From ENR-C20 sp942493145 (lineage in GTDB: Bacteria; Bacillota; Clostridia; Acetivibrionales; DTU013), in NCBI GenBank assembly GCA_942493145.1, contig OW818679.1, positions 1,798,001-1,862,000 on the forward strand: a DNA stretch of 64,000 nucleotides, given 5' to 3'. Below the pieces are notes generated by a model, which was not told the origin of the DNA, made no database searches, and worked only from the letters and a program-made list of their open reading frames with translations. The translations under genes and the position numbers were made by a program. Shown here piece by piece: positions 44,701 through 52,693 of the stretch (its first letter is position 1; every line of letters starts with the position of its first letter).

Positions 44701-45630
44701 ATGGGAAACAATCAGTACAACAAACTCACATTCAAAGCAGCTCTTGAGCTAACGGCGCCGCATTCGTGGCCGGCCAGCATTGTGCCTGTGCTTCTGGGCG
44801 CAGTGTTGAGCTGTTCCTTTGAGCGGGCGTTTTCGCCACCCCTTTTTCTCGCTGTCCTTGCCATATCTGTTTTATTGCAGAGCTCAGTCAACACTATCAA
44901 TGATTATGTCGATTTTATGAAGGGGACTGATACCGAAGAAAATTCGGATGATCCTTCTGACGCTTCAATTGTATACAACAAAATAAATCCCCGGGCGGCA
45001 CTCATCCTTGGCATTCTGATGATTGCTGCTGCGGCTGTGATCGGCATTTATGTGATTCTTTCTGTGGGCTGGGTTCCGCTGGTTTTCGGCGGTATAGGCG
45101 TAGCAGTAATAGGCCTTTATTCCGGAGGAAACAAGTCAATTTCACATCTTCCCATAGGGGAACTGGTTTCAGGCGGCGTCATGGGCTGGCTTATTACAAT
45201 TGCCGCTTATTATGTCCTGGGGAGCAGGCTCAATCCGGCACTGGTCTATTATGCTCTGCCGACGGTTATCACCATCGGGATGATCATGTTTACGAATAAT
45301 ATATGTGACATAGAACGGGATTCCAACTCCGGAAGAAAAACCTTTCCTGTTTTAATAGGAAGAAAGAAGGCAGCTTTACTTCTTAAGGTATGCGTTGTTG
45401 TGGTGACTCTACTGACAGCACACATCATCTTTTGGGGCTTCAGGGGAGGAGCCTTCCTGATCCCGGTAATGATAATCCATATGCTAAGCTCTTTCATCAC
45501 CCTGATGCGGTCGGAAGCCACTTCAAATGTGCGGCTTGCAACACTGGGCGCCACCCTGAACATACATAAGCTGGTTAATACATATTATATAGCTGCCATA
45601 GCCATCAATCTCATATTGGAGCTGATGTAG
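44701..45630 (+). CDS. menA: UbiA-family prenyltransferase, probable 1,4-dihydroxy-2-naphthoate prenyltransferase
   Basis: A 309-residue membrane enzyme with about nine helices. First motif NTINDYVDFMKGTDTEENSD and second motif NNICDIERDSNSGRKTFPVL give the two Asp-rich sites that bind prenyl diphosphate through Mg2+, in the MenA pattern. It attaches the polyprenyl chain to dihydroxynaphthoate, giving demethylmenaquinone. Position between the prenyl synthase and the methyltransferase supports MenA over other UbiA members. No early men or futalosine-pathway genes are in the window. Confidence 0.86.
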   Translation: MGNNQYNKLTFKAALELTAPHSWPASIVPVLLGAVLSCSFERAFSPPLFLAVLAISVLLQSSVNTINDYVDFMKGTDTEENSDDPSDASIVYNKINPRAALILGILMIAAAAVIGIYVILSVGWVPLVFGGIGVAVIGLYSGGNKSISHLPIGELVSGGVMGWLITIAAYYVLGSRLNPALVYYALPTVITIGMIMFTNNICDIERDSNSGRKTFPVLIGRKKAALLLKVCVVVVTLLTAHIIFWGFRGGAFLIPVMIIHMLSSFITLMRSEATSNVRLATLGATLNIHKLVNTYYIAAIAINLILELM

Positions 45631-45631
45631 G

Positions 45632-46456
45632 ATGAATGATAATAGTGACAATAAGGATATTATGACTGGCGATAAGGAGCAAAAGGTCCATCAGGTTTTT
45701 CAAAACATATATGAGAAATATGACCGGATGAATGACATAATCAGTTTGGGACAGCACAGGATATGGAAGAACAACCTGGTCTGTGAGGTAACAAGGGAAG
45801 AGGTATCAGGGCAAGAGGCAACTGAGGGAATGGCAACAAAGGGAGAGACTACAGGGGAAGAGACTACAGGGGGAAAGGCAACAAAGGCCAGTGACAGGCG
45901 AATACTGGACCTGTGCTGCGGGACAGGAGATATGTCACTGATGCTCGCTGGAAGAAATCCTTATGCGACTGTATATGGTGTTGATTTCTCATCAAAAATG
46001 CTGGAGGTTGCAAAGCAGCGGCTGCAAAAGAAAGCTTTTGGAAACGTTCTATTTTTAGAAGGAAATGCAATGAGCCTTGAATTTGAGGACAATTTCTTTG
46101 ACAATGCAGTAATATCCTTTGGCCTGCGTAATGTATCCGACTACGGGCAGGTGCTTGGTGAAATGCAGCGTGTGGTTAAACCGGGAGGAAAGGTATATTG
46201 CCTTGAATCATCCTACCCTGATCAACCGATAATACGGCCATTTTTCCGAATCTATTTCAAATTCTTCGTTCCGATGCTGGGGCGGATTCTTACCGGGCAT
46301 CCTTTGGAATACAAATGGCTGAATGAGTCAACTGAGAAGTTCCTGGGAAAGAAAGAGCTGGCAGGCCTGTTCAGAGAGGTTGGGTTGACGGAAGTAACAT
46401 ATCGGACATATATGTTCGGCGCAAGTGCATGCCACCAGGGAAGGAAACCTATCTGA
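45632..46456 (+). CDS. menG: demethylmenaquinone methyltransferase
   Basis: A 274-residue class I SAM methyltransferase of the UbiE/MenG family, last step of menaquinone synthesis. VFQNIYEKYDRMNDIISLG and the SAM motif ILDLCCGTGDMSLML, then ISFGLRNVSDYGQVLGEM and VVKPGGKVYCLE are the family signatures. An unusual ~35-residue Glu/Thr/Gly-rich insertion (residues ~55-90, repeated GEETTG/ATKGETT units) lies between the N-terminal helix and the SAM-binding motif and looks like an expanded DNA repeat. The start is one base after the menA stop. A terminator follows. Confidence 0.92.
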   Translation: MNDNSDNKDIMTGDKEQKVHQVFQNIYEKYDRMNDIISLGQHRIWKNNLVCEVTREEVSGQEATEGMATKGETTGEETTGGKATKASDRRILDLCCGTGDMSLMLAGRNPYATVYGVDFSSKMLEVAKQRLQKKAFGNVLFLEGNAMSLEFEDNFFDNAVISFGLRNVSDYGQVLGEMQRVVKPGGKVYCLESSYPDQPIIRPFFRIYFKFFVPMLGRILTGHPLEYKWLNESTEKFLGKKELAGLFREVGLTEVTYRTYMFGASACHQGRKPI

Positions 46457-46480
46457 GATAAGTTGGAGAAAAACGCTAAT

Positions 46481-46513
46481 ACTGCAATCTGCAATGAGGT
46501 TGCAGTTTTTTTT
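46481..46513 (+). terminator. Rho-independent terminator after menG
   Basis: ACTGCAA and TTGCAGT arms around a 12-nt loop, then a run of eight T. It marks the right end of the respiratory locus. Confidence 0.88.
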
Positions 46514-46652
46514 ATGGTGTTTTATTAACTGGATTCCAGTTTGTTATTAAGCATAGACATTTAAAAGAAATGAAGTTCTGTTTCATTTGCTTTCAGAAAA
46601 TAAATAGCATAAATTCTACAGTAATACTATTGATAAAAAAATACTGTATTCT

Positions 46653-46682
46653 TTGGCATTTTTTATTCAATTTTGATATAAT
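46653..46682 (+). promoter_or_regulatory. promoter of the RES-domain gene
   Basis: TTGGCA (46653-46658) and TATAAT (46677-46682) with an 18-bp spacer, about 115 nt before the ATG. The leader contains a GACATTATGTC palindrome. Confidence 0.65.
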
Positions 46683-46795
46683 ATGCCTATGTTTGGCTGA
46701 TTAAGTCTAGAGAGACATTATGTCTATAATGGGCAGTTGGCTGAATCGGCTATAATGCGTCGTTAGGAATAAGATTGAAGTTGAGGTTAAAGAAA

Positions 46796-47581
46796 ATGAG
46801 CTATGATCCTATTAAGTATTTAAAGAAGTTTTCTGAACTTAAAAGAGATATTAAAACTAAAAATCGGTTCTTTTTGAAAAGTCCAATTCTTAATGACATC
46901 AAAAAGTATTCCAGTATATCCACACTTATTTTAAATAAAAACGAAATATTGTGGCGTTCAAGAAAATTTAAGGCGAATGACAGCCGTAAATTATTAGAAC
47001 CAACTTTGCCCGAATCAATTCGAACAAAGGTTATAGATGATTTTTGTTCTGATTTTAAAGGACCTTTTTGGGGATACAATGAAAAGGATAGTTTTACTCC
47101 TCCGAATTCATCTGCATTTGATGCCCGAGCTAATCCTAAATATATTTCTTATCTTTATACTGCACGAGATATTGAAACAGCTATTTCAGAAATAAGGCCA
47201 CGAGTAAATACTCTTGTTAATATAGCCGAAATAGTAGTATTAGAAGATATGAAATTGTATGATTTTGCTTTTTGGGGATGTTCATCAGATCCTAAATTCG
47301 ATAATTTGTACTCAAGTATAAGTCATGAATTTTCTACACCTGTTGATGGAGAACTTGAGGATTATATTTTGACGCAATATATTTCGGAATATATTAAAAG
47401 TATAGGATTCGATGGTATCCAATATTTTAGTTCTACAAGGGGGTATAAACCAAATACTTATTGCGGGATTGGAAAATGTGTGACAGTGTTTAACCCTGAA
47501 AAATGTAAAGTAACTGGTTCGAAGATATATAGAGTAAATAAGGTCGAAATATTTGCAGATTGTGTTTTACCAACCGTATGA
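46796..47581 (+). CDS. RES-domain protein
   Basis: A 261-residue protein. From ~residue 90 it follows the RES family: GYNEKDSFTPPNSSAFDARANP, YLYTARDIETAISEIRP with the conserved Glu, and SIGFDGIQYFSSTRGY with the conserved Ser. RES toxins (of RES-Xre pairs) are NAD+ glycohydrolases or phosphorylases related to ADP-ribosyltransferases. No Xre/DUF2384 antitoxin is encoded next to it, so it may be an orphan effector or act in another defence context. ATG 46796 is taken because GAGG lies 9 nt upstream. Codon use is AT-rich compared with the menaquinone genes. Confidence 0.75.
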   Translation: MSYDPIKYLKKFSELKRDIKTKNRFFLKSPILNDIKKYSSISTLILNKNEILWRSRKFKANDSRKLLEPTLPESIRTKVIDDFCSDFKGPFWGYNEKDSFTPPNSSAFDARANPKYISYLYTARDIETAISEIRPRVNTLVNIAEIVVLEDMKLYDFAFWGCSSDPKFDNLYSSISHEFSTPVDGELEDYILTQYISEYIKSIGFDGIQYFSSTRGYKPNTYCGIGKCVTVFNPEKCKVTGSKIYRVNKVEIFADCVLPTV

Positions 47582-47639
47582 AATAAACTTGGCATAAAGA
47601 AAAATTTACTAAAAATAAATCAAAATAAGAAAAGTTGGT

Positions 47640-47900
47640 TTTGATAGATTTCAGAGGTAGAAAGTCCGGCCTTGACTCCGCTGAGCAGCCTGAGTATGAG
47701 CGATACTTCACCTAACAAAGCAGTCAGTGCAAGGACGCACATGGTCTAGTTACCTGATTTAACTCCCGACATAAAGATCCTGAAAGTGTGCCACACCAAT
47801 ATGCTGGGTGACGAGCACCGCTAGGTGTAGGGCTCTGGGTGGGGGCCAGATCATCGGCGTCGTGAAAAGAAGTAACGAAAGCTTTAGTTTATTTCGATAT
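47640..47900 (+). ncRNA. GC-rich RNA-like segment, possible group II intron remnant
   Basis: This stretch is clearly richer in GC than the AT-rich gap on both sides and has no open reading frame. It contains GAGGTAGAAAGTCCGG, GGGTGACGAGCACCG and GGGCTCTGGGTGGGGGCC, which look like conserved RNA loops and stems and remind me of the 5' domain of bacterial group II introns. No reverse transcriptase and no domain V are visible. I cannot confirm a family. Confidence 0.35.
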
Positions 47901-47950
47901 CCTAAAAGGGCAATCTGACGTATATAATCCATTATTATGGTAATGCACTG

Positions 47951-47972
47951 AACTTCAGCTAAGGCTAATAAT
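47951..47972. repeat. left copy of a repeat flanking the ATPase-HNH pair
   Basis: AACTTCAGCTAAGGCTAATA and two further bases match 20 of 22 positions of a copy at 51010-51031. AACTTC here pairs with GAAGTT at 47975-47980. Confidence 0.55.
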
Positions 47973-48103
47973 TGGAAGTTTGAATTTTGTAGTTATAGCA
48001 ATGACAGGTAGATGAGTCTCTATTGATATTTTTAAATGCAATATTAAGAAGTGCATTCATTTATTCGTAGACGGTCAAAATACATAAATGGAGATAAAGT
48101 AAT

Positions 48104-50005
48104 ATGAAAAAGGAATTAATTTATATTTGGATCAATCGTGATAAAAATAATTGTTTTCATCAAATGGGTTTTAATTTTTCTCCTCAGTTTTTAGTAATCT
48201 TTAATGAAACAAATCGAAAACTAAGTATAGAAGCTAGCGATAAATTAAATATATTTCGAGAAGGTAATATAACAAATGTTACTGCCTTGATTGGGGAAAA
48301 CGGAACAGGCAAAACAACGCTTTTAAAGTATTTAACTAGCCTGTCAAATACACAAATAACCCCTGGCGAGATCGAGTATGAGGAGTGGAGGGCTAAAGAG
48401 AATGAGTTCTACAAATTCATCGCGGTTTATTTTGACGAAGATAACGCTATCTTTAAAATAATCAATAATACAGATTTTACTATATATGATGACAATGGCG
48501 AAGAAATCCTGCCATATTCCGGCGATGATTACAGAAGGGATAACTATATAGGCAAATTCTCTCATCTGTATTTTTCAAATGGAGAATACACTGAGAATTT
48601 GAATATGCGTTCTTTGGGTACAATTGATTTCCTTACAATAACCAATAATGCGTTAAGCTCAATCATTATTGACTTTTATAAAAAACACTATAATGCCCCT
48701 GAAGGGGCAATACAAAACAATAAATATAATGCACTACAAACAATCTTTTCTTATAAAATGACATCACAGGATTTCCAAAGCATTTTGGATATTCAATATT
48801 ATAATTATCTTATTTCCACGGGTAAAGAATTTCTTGGAATAACTATTAACAAGATCGATTTTTCCTTATTATCAATTGTTCATGTAATAAAACGGGAAAC
48901 GCAAAAAGTAAATTACGCAACAGAATATGCATCAAAGGAATTTATTGAAGATTATCATAACCGAGTGAAACAGGAACATCAAAAAATTCAGTTTAGCAAT
49001 GATTTCGGAATTGTACTTATTCTCAACTTCCTTGGCGAATTAGTATTTGCTTTTGATTTTTCGCTCTCAGGAATAGGGCTGGAAATTGAGAATGTGTATA
49101 AACAATGTAGGAGTTATGTTAAAACAATAGATAATGAAGAACAGAAAAAATACTTTATGTTGGCGGTCAAAGAAATTGATTCTTTTAGAGAACTGATTTA
49201 TAACGGAGAAACCTACAACAATCAAATTCCAGTTAGAGATTTCGCAAGAGAAGAATATTGCAAAGTTGATTTACCTCAGTTATGGGAACTTATTGCGCAT
49301 GATTTGGAACATGGTCGAAGCTTTGTTCTGAAATATATAAGGATTCTGAACCTCGAAAAGTCCTCTGGCGAACGGGCAATTTTAAACTTCTTGTCTAGAG
49401 TATATTTTGCATCTAAAATTCGACGGTTTATTCCTGAAAGTGGATTTGTGCTTCATAATAATGTTCTCATGCTCGTTGACGAAATCGATGTATACCAGCA
49501 CCCTGAGTGGCAGCGGCAGCTATTGCAAGAGCTTTTAAGCGAGTTAAAAGAACATTTTCCTGATAATAATTTTCAAATTATTTTTTCTAGCCACTCACCA
49601 ATTGTGTTATCAGATATACCCCGCGAAAATTCGATTTTTCTTAAGAAGACCGAAAACGGAATTATACAGGTAGATAGAAAAATACAAACCTTCGGCGCAA
49701 ATATTTATACATTATATAAAGATGCATTCTTTATCAAAGACGGCTTAGGCATAGGCGAGTTTGCAAAGAATTATATTAATCAGCTCATTAAAGATATCAA
49801 GGGTCAACGAATATCACACGCAGAAGCTAAGAGAAAGCTCGATATCATTGGAGAACCAATATTGCGTAAAAAAATCAGTCAAATACTTGGGGAAACTCAA
49901 TTACAGGCTGTGCCAGCAACGTGGTATGAAAAGCAGCAGATGATTGATTTCCTTAGAAAACAAAAGCAGGAAATTGAGCGGCAAATCGTTTTGCTAGGAG
50001 GATAA
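48104..50005 (+). CDS. AAA ATPase of a Septu-like defence pair (PtuA-like)
   Basis: A 633-residue SMC/ABC-like ATPase. The Walker A motif GENGTGKTT is at residues 64-72. A long helical insertion follows, then the ABC signature-like SSGERAILNFLSRVYFAS, Walker B LMLVDEIDVYQHPEWQ and the H-loop FSSHSPIVLSDIP. This is the AAA_15/21 (OLD-like) group found in PtuA and retron effectors, here without a TOPRIM domain. The HNH nuclease gene begins 3 nt later, giving the PtuA-PtuB order of Septu anti-phage systems. Length exceeds typical PtuA. AT-rich codon use contrasts with the core genome. Confidence 0.82.
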   Translation: MKKELIYIWINRDKNNCFHQMGFNFSPQFLVIFNETNRKLSIEASDKLNIFREGNITNVTALIGENGTGKTTLLKYLTSLSNTQITPGEIEYEEWRAKENEFYKFIAVYFDEDNAIFKIINNTDFTIYDDNGEEILPYSGDDYRRDNYIGKFSHLYFSNGEYTENLNMRSLGTIDFLTITNNALSSIIIDFYKKHYNAPEGAIQNNKYNALQTIFSYKMTSQDFQSILDIQYYNYLISTGKEFLGITINKIDFSLLSIVHVIKRETQKVNYATEYASKEFIEDYHNRVKQEHQKIQFSNDFGIVLILNFLGELVFAFDFSLSGIGLEIENVYKQCRSYVKTIDNEEQKKYFMLAVKEIDSFRELIYNGETYNNQIPVRDFAREEYCKVDLPQLWELIAHDLEHGRSFVLKYIRILNLEKSSGERAILNFLSRVYFASKIRRFIPESGFVLHNNVLMLVDEIDVYQHPEWQRQLLQELLSELKEHFPDNNFQIIFSSHSPIVLSDIPRENSIFLKKTENGIIQVDRKIQTFGANIYTLYKDAFFIKDGLGIGEFAKNYINQLIKDIKGQRISHAEAKRKLDIIGEPILRKKISQILGETQLQAVPATWYEKQQMIDFLRKQKQEIERQIVLLGG

Positions 50006-50008
50006 AGT

Positions 50009-50932
50009 GTGATAAAAGTACCTATTATAAGTGAAGAGCTAGTACACAAATATTTTAATAATCAATTTGCATCTTATAAGGCAGAGCTTGAAAATATTCG
50101 AGGTAATATAAAATACCGCAAAGTTGTTGATTATCTAAGCACGGGACTGACACTAGATGATAAAAAAATTGAAAAGCTCCTCATTGGTGGTATTGATGAG
50201 TTGAAATCCGCTATCAGCTTCATAGGGGAGGTTGATGAACACGAAGAAGAAGGGTTTCACAGACTATATAATAATTTCACACTAAGAAAACTTGGCAAAG
50301 AGTGGGCGGAATTGATAGCTGTGAATATATGTCCGTATTGTAATAGAAGCTACATTTTTACGCTAAAAAAATCCGGTGTTCGCCCACAATATGACCACTA
50401 TTTTCCAAAATCCACATATCCGTATCTTGCTGTTTCTATGTATAATCTTATACCCTGCTGCGCAGTATGTAATAATACGAAGTCAAGCTTTAATACTTAT
50501 GATAAAATTACTGAGAAAGAAATATTAATGTATCCCTATAAAGATGAATACGGATACGATATCAGTATTCAAACCTCATATGAGGGTGATTTCCGCTATT
50601 GGCTAGGGGCTTCCGATAAATTCAGTTTGACCTTCAAGTCTTCTACCACTGCGAGCGAAGACTTAAGACGCAAATCGGATGAGACAAGAAAAGTACTGCA
50701 TTTGCATGAGCTATACGAAAAGCACAAGGACTATGTTAAAGATATCATCATTAGGACTTATATATACAATGATGAATATATCGAAAGTTTGTTAACCGGG
50801 TATCCGGAGCTCTTTCAAAGTGCAGGAGAGGCGAAAAACTTTGTGTATATGAATTATTTGGAAAAAGAAAATTGGGGCAGTCGAATATTAGCTAAATTGA
50901 CATTTGATATTATGAGAGAGTTTACAGATTAG
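50009..50932 (+). CDS. HNH endonuclease of a Septu-like defence pair (PtuB-like)
   Basis: A 307-residue protein with an HNH/EndoVII-type nuclease centre near residues 105-165: CPYCNRSYI, then QYDHYFPKSTYPYLAVSMYN with the catalytic DH, and CCAVCNNTKSS. The two CxxC pairs bind a structural zinc. Such nucleases are the effector of Septu systems and of retron Ec78/Eco7, activated when the partner ATPase senses infection. The GTG start follows GGAGGATAAA of the upstream gene end. No reverse transcriptase is nearby. Confidence 0.85.
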   Translation: MIKVPIISEELVHKYFNNQFASYKAELENIRGNIKYRKVVDYLSTGLTLDDKKIEKLLIGGIDELKSAISFIGEVDEHEEEGFHRLYNNFTLRKLGKEWAELIAVNICPYCNRSYIFTLKKSGVRPQYDHYFPKSTYPYLAVSMYNLIPCCAVCNNTKSSFNTYDKITEKEILMYPYKDEYGYDISIQTSYEGDFRYWLGASDKFSLTFKSSTTASEDLRRKSDETRKVLHLHELYEKHKDYVKDIIIRTYIYNDEYIESLLTGYPELFQSAGEAKNFVYMNYLEKENWGSRILAKLTFDIMREFTD

Positions 50933-50953
50933 GATATTGGTGTTGTAATCGGG

Positions 50954-51031
50954 TTAGCCTAAGATTAAGCTCATAACTTCCCATTATCCATATAATAGGA
51001 ATTATGCTCAACTTCTGATAAGGCTAATAAT
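50954..51031. repeat. imperfect palindrome and right repeat copy after the HNH gene
   Basis: TTAGCCT (50954) and AGGCTAA (51021) are the outer arms of an imperfect palindrome whose right part contains the direct-repeat copy shared with 47951. The pair of repeats encloses exactly the ATPase and HNH genes. The rest of the 540-bp gap up to 51472 shows no gene. Confidence 0.5.
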
Positions 51032-51472
51032 GTAAAGTTGTTGAAAATTAATACAATGGACATGTTATCAATTATCATCAATTTATAAGATATTAATATA
51101 ATCTGCTGCTATGGTTTAATAAATTAAGCATAATGCCTATTTTGCTAATAAACAAAATGGCAATTTTGTAGATGTACAATATACATATTTGCTCGCTATT
51201 TGAAGAAAACAAAGTCATTCAAATCAATCCCAATATGTTTTTAAGTTTTAATGCCTGGCTGTCATAATATATGCAACTATGCCATGAATTTGCTCAAAAA
51301 CACCCAAAACACCCAAAACACTGAAAAAATACGGTTCACTGAATAAAACATAGTTCTGAATGAATAATAAAATCAGTGGTAATGTGTAACCGGTTAAAGC
51401 ATCAAAATCGTTAAATCGCTGTATCTGGTTTACATAATTATAGAAATATTAATTGAAGGGTGGAAACATATC

Positions 51473-51682
51473 ATGTATACTATGCTTTGCAGTGTTTCAG
51501 GGTTTACCGACAGAGATTCCAAGGCTCGAATAAAAAACGAACTGAATAGAATAGAAGGCGTACACAATGTAGGTGTTAATATGGCAGAGGGTACAATACA
51601 AGTAAATTTTGAAGAGCCGGCATCCGAAGTGGAATTAAAAGATTGCATAGAAAAGTCCGGACTAAAAATTGATTATGAATAA
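51473..51682 (+). CDS. HMA-like small protein lacking the metal-binding CxxC
   Basis: A 69-residue protein with the beta-alpha-beta-beta-alpha pattern of heavy-metal-associated domains: VSGFTDRDSKARIKNEL, then GVHNVGVNMAEGTIQVNFEE and ELKDCIEKSGLKIDYE. The loop that is GMTCxxC in copper chaperones reads GFTDRDS, so it cannot bind copper in the usual way. GAAGGGTGG precedes the ATG. Function unknown; it could be a regulator or a protein-interaction version of the fold. Confidence 0.7.
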   Translation: MYTMLCSVSGFTDRDSKARIKNELNRIEGVHNVGVNMAEGTIQVNFEEPASEVELKDCIEKSGLKIDYE

Positions 51683-51747
51683 TGATGATTTTTAACTTCA
51701 GGTAAAAATTGGATTAATAATGAGTTGCAAAAAGACCATAATACTAT

Positions 51748-51774
51748 CAGGTACGAAATACAGTAGTACCTGAG
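51748..51774. other. short hairpin
   Basis: TCAGGTAC and GTACCTGA form perfect 8-bp arms around an 11-nt loop, in the gap after the HMA-like gene. No T run follows. Function unknown. Confidence 0.4.
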
Positions 51775-51929
51775 CAGGACCGTAGCAAGCACGTATTTGG
51801 TAATACGGGGGGATGATAAGGTTGAAAAATATCCTTGAACCCATTTTTATAAGGGCAGTATACTTTTAGAGCTGGGGGAGATGGTTAAATTGAACTTCTT
51901 ATTTCCTTTAGTAACTGAATACAAGCTTG

Positions 51930-51965
51930 AAAACAGGGATTCTTTGTAGAATCCCTGTTTTTATT
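51930..51965. terminator. strong terminator between convergent small genes
   Basis: Perfect 12-bp arms AAACAGGGATTC and GAATCCCTGTTT around TTTGTA, with T on one side and A on the other. It can end transcription of the HMA-like gene and of the three small minus-strand genes. Confidence 0.85.
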
Positions 51966-52102
51966 TAATTTTCTTTGTCGCCTGATCCGAATACTCCCCT
52001 TGAACTTTCTGCCTGCGGGTCATGCTTAATATTTTTTGAACGGAAAGTACCATCTTCTTTTTTGTTATTGTTGGTACTTTTCTTTTTGTTTGCCTTTCCC
52101 AT
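51965..52102 (-). CDS. 45-residue hydrophilic protein
   Basis: A tiny gene with AAAGGAG before its ATG. It opens MGKANKKKSTNNNKKEDG and ends with DPQAESSRGVFGSGDKEN, a tail that I recall from small clostridial proteins of unknown function (PAESxRGxFG type). Strongly charged, no hydrophobic segment. It is the last of three tiny minus-strand genes that look like one operon. Possibly expressed in sporulation, which is only a guess from composition. Confidence 0.6.
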   Translation of the reverse strand: MGKANKKKSTNNNKKEDGTFRSKNIKHDPQAESSRGVFGSGDKEN

Positions 52103-52129
52103 AGCTTAGCTCCTTTATATTTGCTTATA

Positions 52130-52285
52130 TTATTGTATTAAGCCTGCCTTTTTGTTTCCGGTTTTTGCTTTTCCTTGAATTTCCGGAACAGGCTCCACAT
52201 CATTTTTTGGTATATGCGTTTTGTGATTGCTCTCTGTTCCGTGAGGGTCTTTTGGGTCAGGTCTTCTCATACCTGCCTTGGCCAT
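52130..52285 (-). CDS. 51-residue hydrophilic protein
   Basis: ATG 52285 follows AGGAAGGAG with good spacing. The product starts MAKAGMRRPDPKDPHGTESN, is rich in Pro, Lys, Asp and His, and has no hydrophobic part. The RRPDPxDPHG stretch resembles short conserved proteins of unknown function in Clostridia. Middle gene of the tiny-gene trio. Confidence 0.6.
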   Translation of the reverse strand: MAKAGMRRPDPKDPHGTESNHKTHIPKNDVEPVPEIQGKAKTGNKKAGLIQ

Positions 52286-52343
52286 TTCTATCACTCCTTC
52301 CTGTTTCATTAATAAATCTTCTTATACCCAATTTCAAAACATC

Positions 52344-52481
52344 CTATTTCCTTTTTTCCTTGGATTCGCTTTGATTATTAAAATCTGATCCCGCATTGCC
52401 CGGGTCTACATTTTTTTCAGATTTATTCCTTGACTTTGTTTTCGAAGATACCTTGTGCTCCTTGCTCCCCTTTTGGCTCAT
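52344..52481 (-). CDS. 45-residue hydrophilic protein
   Basis: ATG 52481 follows AATAGGAGGAATCTAAC, a near-perfect ribosome site. The product starts MSQKGSKEHKVSSKTKSRNK and ends in a DPGNAGSDFNNQSE region; very basic and probably unfolded. First gene of the trio. Shares the pattern basic N-terminus then DPxxA acidic part with the 51965-52102 product. Confidence 0.6.
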   Translation of the reverse strand: MSQKGSKEHKVSSKTKSRNKSEKNVDPGNAGSDFNNQSESKEKRK

Positions 52482-52693
52482 GTTAGATTCCTCCTATTCT
52501 TTTTAAGACATAATTTATTATTTGTAATACAATTATAAATATGTAGATGAGGCATTTGCTCAACCTGGATTTGCGGGTATAAAATTGTTTATGATTTAAT
52601 AATAGATAAAACATGAGTTGCTGGTGTGTTAGTTATATAATCCTGCGTTGAGCTAAATCCCTATTAGTCAGGGAATACATAGAATACGAGGTC

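Noticed and set aside
47640..50932. Retron-type defence system
   Set aside because: The ATPase-HNH pair fits retron effectors, but no reverse transcriptase gene is found within the region, so Septu-like is the safer call.
50954..51031. Integron attC site
   Set aside because: The ends read TTAGCC/GGCTAA rather than RYYYAAC/GTTRRRY, no integrase gene is present and there is no array of similar cassettes.
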